This document shows, one piece after another, positions 1 through 5,900 of a DNA stretch of 5,900 nt. The notes under the pieces were generated by a model. The model made no database searches and had not been told where the DNA came from. It saw only the letters and a program-made list of their open reading frames with translations. How positions within the stretch are numbered: the first letter of the stretch is position 1; every line of letters begins with the position of its first letter. The position numbers and the translations under genes are program-made. The stretch is from Bryobacterales bacterium (GTDB lineage Bacteria; Acidobacteriota; Terriglobia; Bryobacterales; Bryobacteraceae), in assembly GCA_003164075.1 (NCBI GenBank), contig PLRZ01000689.1, positions 15,333 to 21,232 on the forward strand. Direction: 5' to 3'.

Positions 1-608
1 GCTCCTCCGCCTCCTCCGCCGCGACCGGCTGAACTGCCGGGTGTCGGCCATCCGGTGTTCGGGCTGACTCCCTGGCCGAACAATCCCGTAACGTGCCCAT
101 CCTGCATACCCTGGATGCCTCCAAGCAGATAAACATCCCCAACGTCGCCTTCTTCAATCTGGCACTCCACGCATGAAGGCCAGACCCTGTCTTCACCGAC
201 CAGCCCATACAGCAACCCACTGTCACGCTTGGCGAGGGTGCGCGGGGCAAAGTTCTTCATTCCCCAGTGGTACTCCACGCGGATGTGCACATTTCCAAAC
301 TCCTGGTTCGTCGCCAGATAACCGGACTCGACGAGCTCACCTTCTACTAGTTCATTGCCCAGAATGTGAACCATCCCGCTTTCCATCAGGATCATCTCTT
401 TCGTCTCGGCGACGCCTTTGCCGGACCTCTGCAGCATGCTATACCAGCCGCTCAGATCGCGCCCGTTCAACAGGGAAATCCATCCATCTGCTCCCGCGGC
501 AGGCAAGGGAGGCAAGGGAGCCTGTGGCGCGGTGGTCTGGCCCAAGCCCCGATATGAAAGCAAAAGTGGGGCTAACGCACTCCCGCCCAAAAAATCGCGG
601 CGTCTCAT
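1..608 (-). CDS. Tat-exported DUF1080 (3-keto-disaccharide hydrolase-like) protein, 3' end cut by window
   Basis: The frame reads from ATG at 608 to the left edge with no stop, giving 202 codons. An in-frame TAA at 633-635 and a GGAAAGGA site 8 bases upstream fix the start. The N-terminus MRRRDFLGG followed by ALAPLLL is a twin-arginine signal. A Pro/Ala linker follows (about 24-40). The DUF1080 (PF06439) core then begins at DGWISLLNGRDLSGWY (41-56) and continues through NVHIRVEYHW (106-115), the DSGLLYGL segment (129-136) and VWPSCVECQIEEGDVGDVYL (142-161). The family is a concanavalin-like beta-sandwich. Some members hydrolyse 3-keto-disaccharides, so a periplasmic or surface glycoside role is inferred, not shown. 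The visible end is a run of six glycines (197-202). It is a distant paralog of the gene at 753-1697 and probably its operon partner. The family call is firm; the substrate is unknown. Confidence 0.88.
   Translation of the reverse strand, partial: MRRRDFLGGSALAPLLLSYRGLGQTTAPQAPLPPLPAAGADGWISLLNGRDLSGWYSMLQRSGKGVAETKEMILMESGMVHILGNELVEGELVESGYLATNQEFGNVHIRVEYHWGMKNFAPRTLAKRDSGLLYGLVGEDRVWPSCVECQIEEGDVGDVYLLGGIQGMQDGHVTGLFGQGVSPNTGWPTPGSSAGRGGGGGG
3..20 (-). repeat. Two perfect 9-base repeats encoding glycines
   Basis: On the plus strand TCCTCCGCC occurs twice in tandem (3-11 and 12-20). It encodes six glycines as GGC and GGA codons in the Tat-exported DUF1080 protein. The tract runs up to the window edge and may continue beyond it. 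Confidence 0.75.
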
Positions 609-616
609 TATGCTTG

Positions 617-624
617 TCCTTTCC
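617..624 (-). promoter_or_regulatory. Ribosome binding site of the Tat-exported DUF1080 gene
   Basis: GGAAAGGA lies 8 bases before the ATG at 608. No other start codon lies between that ATG and the in-frame stop at 633-635, so this site fixes the start. Confidence 0.65.
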
Positions 625-652
625 GTCGAGCGTTATATTCAGGTTCCTCGAG

Positions 653-724
653 TCATTTGTGCCACGGAATTGCGCCAGCGGCCGCAGCCAGGAATGCGCG
701 CCGGCCGAGTGTCTTTCCTGCCAT
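653..724 (-). CDS. Possible 23-residue ORF consisting of a Tat-type signal sequence (micro-ORF or gene remnant)
   Basis: ATG at 724 is preceded by AAGGAA (728-733) with short spacing. It opens a 23-codon frame, then TGA at 653-655. The peptide begins MAGKTLGRRAFLAAAAGAIP and ends in WHK. It has a basic N-region, an RR-x-FL twin-arginine motif and an Ala-rich hydrophobic stretch, which is the layout of a Tat signal peptide with no mature protein behind it. It sits between two DUF1080 genes and is not in the frame of the Tat-exported one (608), whose own frame is closed by TAA at 633-635, so a single frameshift does not simply fuse the two. It could be the remnant of a deleted Tat-exported gene, a translated leader peptide, or chance. 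Its translation is unproven. Confidence 0.35.
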   Translation of the reverse strand: MAGKTLGRRAFLAAAAGAIPWHK

Positions 725-752
725 AGCTTCCTTATCGAATCACCAAGGCTTT

Positions 753-1697
753 CTACTTCTCGGGGCGATCATAGCCCTTGAGCCGGCGAGCCCAAACGAG
801 CCGGTAGCGCACCGGCTGGTTGTGGTTTTGCAGCAGCAGGGAGTCCTCGGCTGGCTGGGGAACGTAGTGCGCGACCTGCCGGTAGACCATCGGCCCCATC
901 GATTCTTTGTGGTTGTGCAGCAGCAATCCATTCAGGAAAACGGTGAAATACGCGGGCTTCACGAGCTTTTCGCCTTCGAACACGGGGGCCTCGAAGACAA
1001 TGTCGTAGCTTTGCCATTCACCCGGCTTCCGCGCGGCGTTCACCAGCGGCGGCCACTGCCCATATATCGCGCCAAGCTGGCCATCGGCATAGGTCGGGCT
1101 TTGGAAAGAATCCAAGACCTGGATCTCGTACCGCGATTGCAGCAGGACCCCGCTATTGCCGCGGTTTTGGCTGCGCCCCTGTATGTTTTCCGGCATTTGA
1201 AACTCGACGTGGACCTGGACGTCGCCGAATTTCTCCTTCGTCACCATGTCGCCGGCTCTTGGGATAACCTCAACGTATCCGTTTTCCAGCTTCCAGCCGA
1301 GCGGCGGAAGAGAGGCCTGCGTCTTCTGCATCTGGGCGCGCATTTCGTCCGTCATGGCGCGGCCTCCGCCTCCGCCTCCGCCTCCGCCCCCGGGCGCGCG
1401 GCCCTGGAACGTCCATTGGGAAAGGTCCTTCCCGTCGAATAACACGATGGCATCCGAGGGCGGCCCGCCGGGCTGGGATGCGGGCGTCACGACCGCCGGA
1501 TGTGGGCGGTCGGGGTCGTGCACATGGTACGGAAGGCCCGGCAGCATGGGAGTGTCCGTGAAGCCGAGGTCATCGCCCTGCGTCCCCGCCCGCCCCGCGC
1601 CAGCCGCCCTCTGGCCAGGATTCTGCGCCGTGACGGCGACAGCCCAGCTCAACACGGCGACAGCCGCGATCAGAATAGGAAATCTGTTAGTCTTCAT
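753..1697 (-). CDS. Sec-exported DUF1080 (3-keto-disaccharide hydrolase-like) protein
   Basis: This is a 314-residue protein ending with TAG at 753-755. The start at 1697 is chosen because GGAGG (1707-1711) lies 9 bases upstream. A TTG six codons earlier would place that site inside the gene. Residues 1-25 form a Sec signal peptide (basic MKTNR, hydrophobic core, end VTAQ). A Gly/Ala-rich linker and the segment FTDTPMLPGLPYHVHD precede the DUF1080 (PF06439) domain. The domain starts at DAIVLFDGKDLSQW (82-95) and includes KFGDVQVHVEFQMP (156-169), GNSGVLLQSRYEIQVLDSF (180-198), QLGAIYGQWPP (207-217), PGEWQSYDIVFEAP (225-238) and VFLNGLLLHNH (253-263). A pure ten-glycine insert (103-112) interrupts the start of the domain. 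The likely role is an exported hydrolase acting on oxidised (3-keto) glycosides or a related carbohydrate-binding function. It starts 43 bases after the receptor gene, so an operon is likely. Confidence 0.9.
   Translation of the reverse strand: MKTNRFPILIAAVAVLSWAVAVTAQNPGQRAAGAGRAGTQGDDLGFTDTPMLPGLPYHVHDPDRPHPAVVTPASQPGGPPSDAIVLFDGKDLSQWTFQGRAPGGGGGGGGGGRAMTDEMRAQMQKTQASLPPLGWKLENGYVEVIPRAGDMVTKEKFGDVQVHVEFQMPENIQGRSQNRGNSGVLLQSRYEIQVLDSFQSPTYADGQLGAIYGQWPPLVNAARKPGEWQSYDIVFEAPVFEGEKLVKPAYFTVFLNGLLLHNHKESMGPMVYRQVAHYVPQPAEDSLLLQNHNQPVRYRLVWARRLKGYDRPEK
1362..1391 (-). repeat. GGC/GGA hexanucleotide microsatellite encoding ten glycines
   Basis: On the coding strand the tract is GGGGGC followed by four copies of GGAGGC. 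It encodes Gly 103-112 of the DUF1080 protein at 753-1697. Slippage by whole hexamers would change the linker length by two residues without breaking the frame. Confidence 0.85.
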
Positions 1698-1706
1698 GCT
1701 CGATTG

Positions 1707-1711
1707 CCTCC
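1707..1711 (-). promoter_or_regulatory. Ribosome binding site of the Sec-exported DUF1080 gene
   Basis: GGAGG lies 9 bases before the ATG at 1697, in the 43-base gap after the receptor stop codon. It decides between the ATG at 1697 and the in-frame TTG at 1715. Confidence 0.75.
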
Positions 1712-1740
1712 GCAAAAGTTCGTGTCCGGGCTCCGGCCGC

Positions 1741-4700
1741 TCAGAAGCGCAGCCGAAGGTTAAGCGCTATAATGCGCGGGTCTCTGGTTGCCGTATATTG
1801 GCCGGCGGCGGCGTTTATCTGGGCGCCGGCGGCGTTATATTGGAGGGTCGAATTGAGGGCGTTGAACTGCGGGTGGTTAAAGGCGTTGTAGAACTCGGCG
1901 CGCAAGTTCAATGTGCGGAGCTCGCCCAAGCCGACCGGTATTCTCTTCTCAACTGAGATGTCCCAGTTGTCGATTCCCGGACCATACAAGGAGTCATAGC
2001 CGAGGTTGCCGAAACATGCCAGAGTCTGATTCGTCGAGGAGCACGGAGTGGGTTCGGCGAACGCGCTGACGTTGAAAGCTTCGTACAAGGTGCGTTGGCT
2101 CTTGGGAAGGACGGGGTTGCCGATGACGTTGGGCCGGGCAGCGTCACTCGATCCGGTAAAGTTAACTGTGGGGCTCGTAGTGAGCGTCGGCGTAAACGGC
2201 GCCCCCGTCGTGAAGGTCGCTATGCCGGACAGGTTCCAGTCGTCGATTACCGGATGGAGGTACCTGCCGGCGCTGCCGAGATTGGCGCTGAACTTGGGCA
2301 ACTCGTAAACCCAATTGAACACCAGAGTCTGTCTCCGGTCATAGCTCACTGGTCCGTATGTTCTCGCGCGCCAGGTGGAATAGTAAGAACTGGGAGTGGT
2401 ATAACCCATTAACCTGGACCATGTGTATGATGCGCCATACTGCAGGCCCTTCTTGAACTGACGGCGCAGGGAAACCTGCATGGAGTTGTAGTTGGATGAG
2501 CCGGAGTCCTCGTAGCTGGTTATGCTGCTATAGCCAAGGTAAGGCCTGAAGAAATTGTCGGGCACCGGCTTCGACGTATTAGTCGGGTCGGCATTGGCCG
2601 GATTGAATTCGGAGAATGCGGGAATGTTGTTAATCGGCCTGTTGATTTCCAGGTGCCGCGACAAGTTCGCCACGTAGGAAACATCGATCATGGTGCTGAA
2701 GCCGAGACTTCGTTGAATGCCCAGGCTATAGTTATATGTCGACGGGACTTTAAGCGTAGAAAGGGCAGTGGTTATAATGCTGGGACCAATGTAACCGCCT
2801 GCCGAAGCGAAAGTGCTCAGGTTGCCGTAATACGCGGCAGGGACGTATTCCAATGGCGGCCCGGCTTCTCCCTCCCAGAAGTTCGCCGTGCCCGTCCGAT
2901 CATAGGCGATCCCAAATCCGCCCCGGATGGCCATCTTACCGTTACCGAAAACGTCATAGGCGAAGCCGAACCGGGGGGCCACGTTGGGATTTTTGTAGTT
3001 TTCGTCCCCCGATGGGTGGCCACCCTGGCCGCCGATATAGGTGCCGTTTGACGTGCTGCCGGTGTTGGGAACGAAGAAACCGATCAGCGCTTGGGCCACG
3101 GTGCTGCCGGTGGCCGGATCGACTCCCACCCGTTGGCCCGTGGAGTTGAAGCCCGGCACGTACAGCCGCGGGTCGTTCGCGGGCGAGAAAAGGCTTGGGC
3201 TAAACCCCGTTATCGTGCCATTGTGGTCAGTTATCCCGGACAAATATTCGACCCGCAGGCCGATGTCGATGCTCAATCGGTTCGTAGCCCGCCAGCTATC
3301 CTGCACAAACCCCTCTACGTTCGTAAACCATAGGTCGTGGTCGACCGCTCTGGTTGACTCCGTGTAACTGTCGAAATCCCCCAGTGCAGCGTTGGCGAAG
3401 CCGTCCCCTGTATTGTTAGGATTGAGTGCGTCGGTGGCGAAACTGAACGAGCCGCGTGTCCACGCGAAGCTGGTCGACCCGAGATTTTGCTGCGTGGTGA
3501 ATTTTTCGCTCTTCTCAAAATAGATGCCCGCTTTCACACTGTGGCGGCCCCAGACCTTAGTAAGATGATCTGAAACGACGTACGCCGGGGCCCACTGCTC
3601 GTAGGGTGGGGCAGTGAGACTAAGGACCGGCGGGTTGACTGGAATGCTGCCAAAGGAAATGTCGGGGACCACGGTTGTTTCGAGGAAGCCCTTTGGATAG
3701 CCCTGCCGACTCGTCTGCTGCGAGGTCTCGGATATGTCATTCGGGTACCACAGCGGCACGTTGTTCATAGTGGAACGACTCACCAGGGAGGGGTCCACCA
3801 AGTTGTAGTAGATATGCCCGTAGTCATAGCCAGCGGTCGTTTCATTGACGAGAGTCGGACTAATACTCCATACAATGTTATAGGCTTGGCCTCTGGCGGG
3901 GCGGCCGAGCGTAAACTCAGTGGGCATGATGAAGTTGTTGCCTCCGTTGCCCCACTTCCCCCACGGCGCCGTCGAGGTCTCTGGTTCGTCGATGTACCGC
4001 CAATAAGCGGACACCTTGTCTGTAAGTTGTACGTCGATGCGGACCGTGTCGTTGCGCCGGGGGTAATCGAGGGTGCCGGGCGCCGCGTAGTTTTGCTGAT
4101 AAACGAGGCTCGGAGTGGTCGGGACGAAGTTGGGCAGTGGGAAAAAGTTCAGCATGGCCACCCCGGTTGGGTCGAGCCTGTTCGTGGGGATGATATTGCC
4201 CGGAAATGGCTTGCCGGTTGTTGGATCCGTGATAGCGATCAGCGCGCCATTGCTGTTGTAACTTTGCGAGAAGTTACCCTGGCGCTCCAGCGCGGTCGGC
4301 ATCTGGTCATACTGCGTCACGACAGGGTTCTTGTTCCGCGTGTATTCCTGCGCGACAAAGAAAAAGAGCTTATGTTTGGTCTTATCGAAGAAAGGCACGT
4401 GAGGGATATAAATGGGCCCCCCAACGCTGAAGCCGAAGACGTTGTACCGGTAAATACTTCTCGCCAGGCCGCTGCGGTTGTTGAAAAAACTGTTGGCGTT
4501 GAGATCCTCGCCGCGGTGATCCCAATATAAGGAGCCGTGGAACGATTCCTCGCCCCTCTTGGTGATAACGCTGACGGTGGCGCCGGCCTTACGGCCGTAC
4601 TCGGCTAGGTAGCTTGCGGTCACCACCCTGACTTCGGCGATCGACTCCTCGTTGCCGTTTTCCTTGGCGTCGCTGTTCGAACCGGTGTCATTGGCCGTTA

Positions 4701-5292
4701 TGCCATCGATCGTATAGTTAGACGCCGAAGAGCTCGTCCCGCTGTAGTATACGCTGCCCATCGCACCCGAGTTGCCGGTGGACGACGGAGTTCCGGTGTA
4801 CACCACGCCCGGCAGCAGGGCCATCGAGGTGAAGAAACTACGTGACTTCAAGGAGATGTCGGCGAGCTGTGTTCCCGAGACGAGCGCGGAGTTCTCCCCG
4901 CTGGAAGTTTGCAGCGGCGTGGCTTCAGCCGTCACGGTGACTTGCTGGGTCAGGCCGCCCACTTCCAGCGCGATTGTTCCCAGGTCACGCGTTTCGTCGG
5001 GGGTGACTGCGATGTCTGTTTGTGCGTAAGCCTTGAAGCCGTTTGCCTTCACACTGACCTCGTACGTCCCGGGGAACACATCTGGGAACCGAAAGAGACC
5101 GACTGAGGTGGTTTTGGTAGTTCGAAACGCGCCGGTTCCCTCATTTCTCAAAGTCACATCCGCTCCCGGAATGACGGCGCTTGCCGGATCCGTCAACCTC
5201 CCCAAAACGGAACCGGAAATCACTTGAGCGAAGCCGGATGCCGACAGCAGGGCAATGGCCGCAATTAGCCGAATAACTCTAAGAAGATGCAT
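1741..5292 (-). CDS. Oar-like TonB-dependent outer-membrane receptor with carboxypeptidase-regulatory-like domain
   Basis: This is an 1183-residue outer-membrane protein ending with TGA at 1741-1743, of normal length for the acidobacterial Oar-like family. The start at 5292 follows a full AAGGAGGT site. A Sec signal peptide covers residues 1-22 (ends SGFAQ). A carboxypeptidase-regulatory-like beta-sandwich follows (about 24-110), with GSVLGRLTDPASAVIPGADV (27-46) and PGTYEVSVKANGFK (74-87). The plug region (about 112-250) has SLKSRSFFTSMALLPGV, NYTIDGITAND (192-202) and EYGRKAGATVSVITKRG (231-247). The barrel includes NVFGFSVGGPIYIP (284-297), KLFFFVAQEYTRN (308-320), NVAPRFGFAYDVFGNGKMA near 770 and LRAEFYNAFNHPQF near 1130. 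It ends in phenylalanine (LRLRF), as outer-membrane barrels do. No TonB box is obvious. It probably imports or binds a large ligand. The two downstream DUF1080 genes suggest a glycan or glycoside, but the ligand cannot be read from sequence. Confidence 0.93.
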   Translation of the reverse strand: MHLLRVIRLIAAIALLSASGFAQVISGSVLGRLTDPASAVIPGADVTLRNEGTGAFRTTKTTSVGLFRFPDVFPGTYEVSVKANGFKAYAQTDIAVTPDETRDLGTIALEVGGLTQQVTVTAEATPLQTSSGENSALVSGTQLADISLKSRSFFTSMALLPGVVYTGTPSSTGNSGAMGSVYYSGTSSSASNYTIDGITANDTGSNSDAKENGNEESIAEVRVVTASYLAEYGRKAGATVSVITKRGEESFHGSLYWDHRGEDLNANSFFNNRSGLARSIYRYNVFGFSVGGPIYIPHVPFFDKTKHKLFFFVAQEYTRNKNPVVTQYDQMPTALERQGNFSQSYNSNGALIAITDPTTGKPFPGNIIPTNRLDPTGVAMLNFFPLPNFVPTTPSLVYQQNYAAPGTLDYPRRNDTVRIDVQLTDKVSAYWRYIDEPETSTAPWGKWGNGGNNFIMPTEFTLGRPARGQAYNIVWSISPTLVNETTAGYDYGHIYYNLVDPSLVSRSTMNNVPLWYPNDISETSQQTSRQGYPKGFLETTVVPDISFGSIPVNPPVLSLTAPPYEQWAPAYVVSDHLTKVWGRHSVKAGIYFEKSEKFTTQQNLGSTSFAWTRGSFSFATDALNPNNTGDGFANAALGDFDSYTESTRAVDHDLWFTNVEGFVQDSWRATNRLSIDIGLRVEYLSGITDHNGTITGFSPSLFSPANDPRLYVPGFNSTGQRVGVDPATGSTVAQALIGFFVPNTGSTSNGTYIGGQGGHPSGDENYKNPNVAPRFGFAYDVFGNGKMAIRGGFGIAYDRTGTANFWEGEAGPPLEYVPAAYYGNLSTFASAGGYIGPSIITTALSTLKVPSTYNYSLGIQRSLGFSTMIDVSYVANLSRHLEINRPINNIPAFSEFNPANADPTNTSKPVPDNFFRPYLGYSSITSYEDSGSSNYNSMQVSLRRQFKKGLQYGASYTWSRLMGYTTPSSYYSTWRARTYGPVSYDRRQTLVFNWVYELPKFSANLGSAGRYLHPVIDDWNLSGIATFTTGAPFTPTLTTSPTVNFTGSSDAARPNVIGNPVLPKSQRTLYEAFNVSAFAEPTPCSSTNQTLACFGNLGYDSLYGPGIDNWDISVEKRIPVGLGELRTLNLRAEFYNAFNHPQFNALNSTLQYNAAGAQINAAAGQYTATRDPRIIALNLRLRF
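1801..1840 (-). repeat. Imperfect tandem duplication in the receptor C-terminal region
   Basis: On the plus strand the GCCGGCGGCG core occurs at 1801-1810 and again near 1825-1834, each followed by a T/A-rich stretch. It encodes the near-repeated peptide NAAGAQI / NAAAGQY just before the last beta-strand of the receptor. It is probably a small loop duplication. Confidence 0.45.
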
Positions 5293-5296
5293 GCTG

Positions 5297-5304
5297 ACCT
5301 CCTT
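5297..5304 (-). promoter_or_regulatory. Strong Shine-Dalgarno site of the receptor gene
   Basis: AAGGAGGT, a full complement of the 16S rRNA 3' end, lies just before the ATG at 5292, with 5 bases between GGAGG and the ATG. It rules out the in-frame GTG at 5388 as the start. Confidence 0.85.
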
Positions 5305-5363
5305 CTGCTTTCCGTGCTGTGGACAATCCTCAGATTCTCCGCCAGCTTTTGTTTTGTCGCCAA

Positions 5364-5373
5364 GTTTGCAAAC
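5364..5373. promoter_or_regulatory. Perfect 10-base palindrome GTTTGCAAAC
   Basis: This perfect inverted repeat lies about 75 bases upstream of the receptor start and could be a regulator-binding site. A palindrome of this length is not rare by chance in 600 bases, so support is weak. Confidence 0.2.
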
Positions 5374-5421
5374 ACCCCAGCTCCACACACGACCCGCTCA
5401 GACGGCTCAGTCGGAGGTTGC

Positions 5422-5435
5422 TGGAAACGTTTGCG
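5422..5435. promoter_or_regulatory. LacI-family operator-like palindrome
   Basis: TGGAAACGTTTGCG contains the perfect palindrome AAACGTTT with a central CG. It matches the general LacI-family pattern TGnAAACGTTTnCA at all specified positions but the last. It lies about 130-145 bases upstream of the receptor start, a plausible place for sugar-responsive control. Binding is inferred only. Confidence 0.3.
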
Positions 5436-5510
5436 CAGAATTGCGGCACACGGGAACGCCAGCCCAGACCACCGCCGCCACCAGCCTGGATTGCACACAT
5501 GTCCTTTTAT

Positions 5511-5555
5511 CGGTTCTTATTCGTCTGAACCGTAACCGTGGTGGAAGGAACGGTT
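5511..5555. repeat. Symmetric cluster of four CGGTT/AACCG pentamers
   Basis: On the plus strand CGGTT occurs at 5511-5515, AACCG at 5528-5532, AACCG at 5534-5538 and CGGTT at 5551-5555. The two outer copies and the two inner copies are placed exactly symmetrically about base 5533. This gives two back-to-back inverted pairs, each with a 12-base spacer. Three of the four extend to CGGTTC on one strand. A fifth copy lies at 5798-5802. They could be half-sites for a regulator or stems of an RNA element. Confidence 0.4.
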
Positions 5556-5608
5556 CCCAGCACACCCTCGGAAACACACGGCGACACCCTGTGTTTTCAT
5601 GGCAATCG

Positions 5609-5626
5609 TTGCCCGCGCCCGGGCAA
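5609..5626. other. Strong hairpin, 7-bp stem with 4-base loop
   Basis: TTGCCCG and CGGGCAA form a perfect 7-bp stem around a 4-base loop. No T-run follows on either strand, so it does not look like an intrinsic terminator. It lies inside the predicted leader of the receptor transcript. Confidence 0.45.
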
Positions 5627-5821
5627 GGCTGGAAACCACTTGGCCAACAAAGAAGGCTGCGCACAATGCCAACACCGCCGGCATAGGCGCGTAACAGCTC
5701 CGAACCTCATAGTCACCTCGTCATACCGGAGATGTCCAGGGACCCCGAGAACCATCCGCCTGCCGAACACTGACTTCCAGGCACAACGACCTGAAAGCGG
5801 TTCCATAGAGCGATCACGAGA

Positions 5822-5850
5822 ATAATACACAAGTGCTGTGTCGATTGCAA
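5822..5850 (-). promoter_or_regulatory. Candidate sigma70-type promoter, distal to the receptor gene
   Basis: On the minus strand TTGCAA (5845-5850) and TATTAT (5822-5827) are separated by exactly 17 bases. The -10 matches the consensus at five of six positions and the -35 at four of six. A perfect TTGACA also lies further upstream (5868-5873), with no good -10 at the right distance. Transcription from here would give a leader of about 520 bases before the receptor ATG, or would belong to an unrecognised small transcript. Confidence 0.35.
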
Positions 5851-5900
5851 GCAAAAAAGATGGCGTGTGTCAAGCCTCTGGACTCCTGATCTCATGGAAT

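Larger units (their letters stand above)
5293..5900. other. About 600-base region without a convincing gene, upstream of the receptor
   Basis: Several short frames cross this region on both strands. None shows a recognisable family, a good ribosome binding site or a consistent composition. The best small candidate is a 55-codon minus-strand frame (5517-5684) starting MPAVLALCAAFFVGQVV. That stretch could span a membrane, but the nearest purine-rich site is about 13 bases away and the C-terminal half looks random. The region has promoter-like sequence at its far end, hairpins and palindromes, so it is best read as a long regulatory leader, possibly with a decayed small gene. Confidence 0.6.

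Noticed and set aside
657..1442. Long plus-strand open frame (261 codons) opposite the DUF1080 gene
   Set aside because: It lies antisense to a well-supported gene with clear family motifs. Its product matches no family I recognise, and such frames are common opposite GC-rich codons.
1698..1715. TTG start for the Sec-exported DUF1080 protein
   Set aside because: The GGAGG site lies inside this extension and is correctly spaced for the ATG at 1697.
1246..1956. Plus-strand frame with a polyproline run
   Set aside because: The polyproline is the complement of the glycine microsatellite. The frame crosses the ends of two real minus-strand genes and has no family features.
3814..4530. Plus-strand frame of 238 codons inside the receptor gene
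   Set aside because: It is fully antisense to conserved receptor sequence and shows no recognisable domain.
5293..5388. Extended receptor start at the GTG at 5388
   Set aside because: The extra 32 residues would place the perfect Shine-Dalgarno site inside the gene and put a non-signal segment ahead of a clear Sec signal peptide.
5265..5498. Minus-strand 77-codon frame overlapping the receptor start
   Set aside because: It starts with GTG, shows no family features, and runs through the receptor ribosome binding site in another frame.
5609..5626. Hairpin considered as an intrinsic terminator
   Set aside because: No run of T follows the stem on either strand.
1..5900. tRNA, rRNA, CRISPR array, insertion sequence or attachment site
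   Set aside because: I found no regularly spaced repeats, transposase frame, terminal inverted repeats or recognisable structural RNA by reading both strands.

Overview
The window looks like chromosomal DNA from a GC-rich Gram-negative bacterium, most likely an Acidobacteriota of the Solibacter/Bryobacter type. The main evidence is a very large Oar-like TonB-dependent receptor with an N-terminal carboxypeptidase-regulatory-like domain and the C-terminal ending DPRIIALNLRLRF, followed by two exported DUF1080 proteins. The taxonomic call is from family recognition, not from a search.

All supported genes are on the minus strand and are read from right to left. From 5900 down to 5293 there is about 600 bases with no convincing gene. 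It holds a distal sigma70-like promoter (5822-5850), a strong short hairpin (5609-5626), a symmetric cluster of CGGTT/AACCG pentamers (5511-5555), a LacI-operator-like palindrome (5422-5435) and a second palindrome (5364-5373). The outer-membrane receptor follows (5292 to 1741). After only 43 bases comes a Sec-exported DUF1080 / 3-keto-disaccharide-hydrolase-like protein (1697 to 753). A 144-base gap then holds a 23-codon ORF that is essentially a Tat signal sequence (724 to 653). The last gene is a second, Tat-exported DUF1080 protein (608 leftward), cut by the window edge after 202 codons.

I see no terminator between these genes, and the receptor and both DUF1080 genes have good Shine-Dalgarno sites, so they probably form one operon. 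The simplest reading is a small glycan- or glycoside-use cassette: the receptor would bring a ligand across the outer membrane, and the two exported DUF1080 proteins would act on it, perhaps on 3-keto-glycosides. No 3-keto-forming dehydrogenase is visible here. The most unusual points are the orphan Tat-signal ORF between the two paralogs, the use of two export routes by the paralogs, the GGC/GGA polyglycine repeats in both, and the ordered pentamer cluster in the long upstream region.
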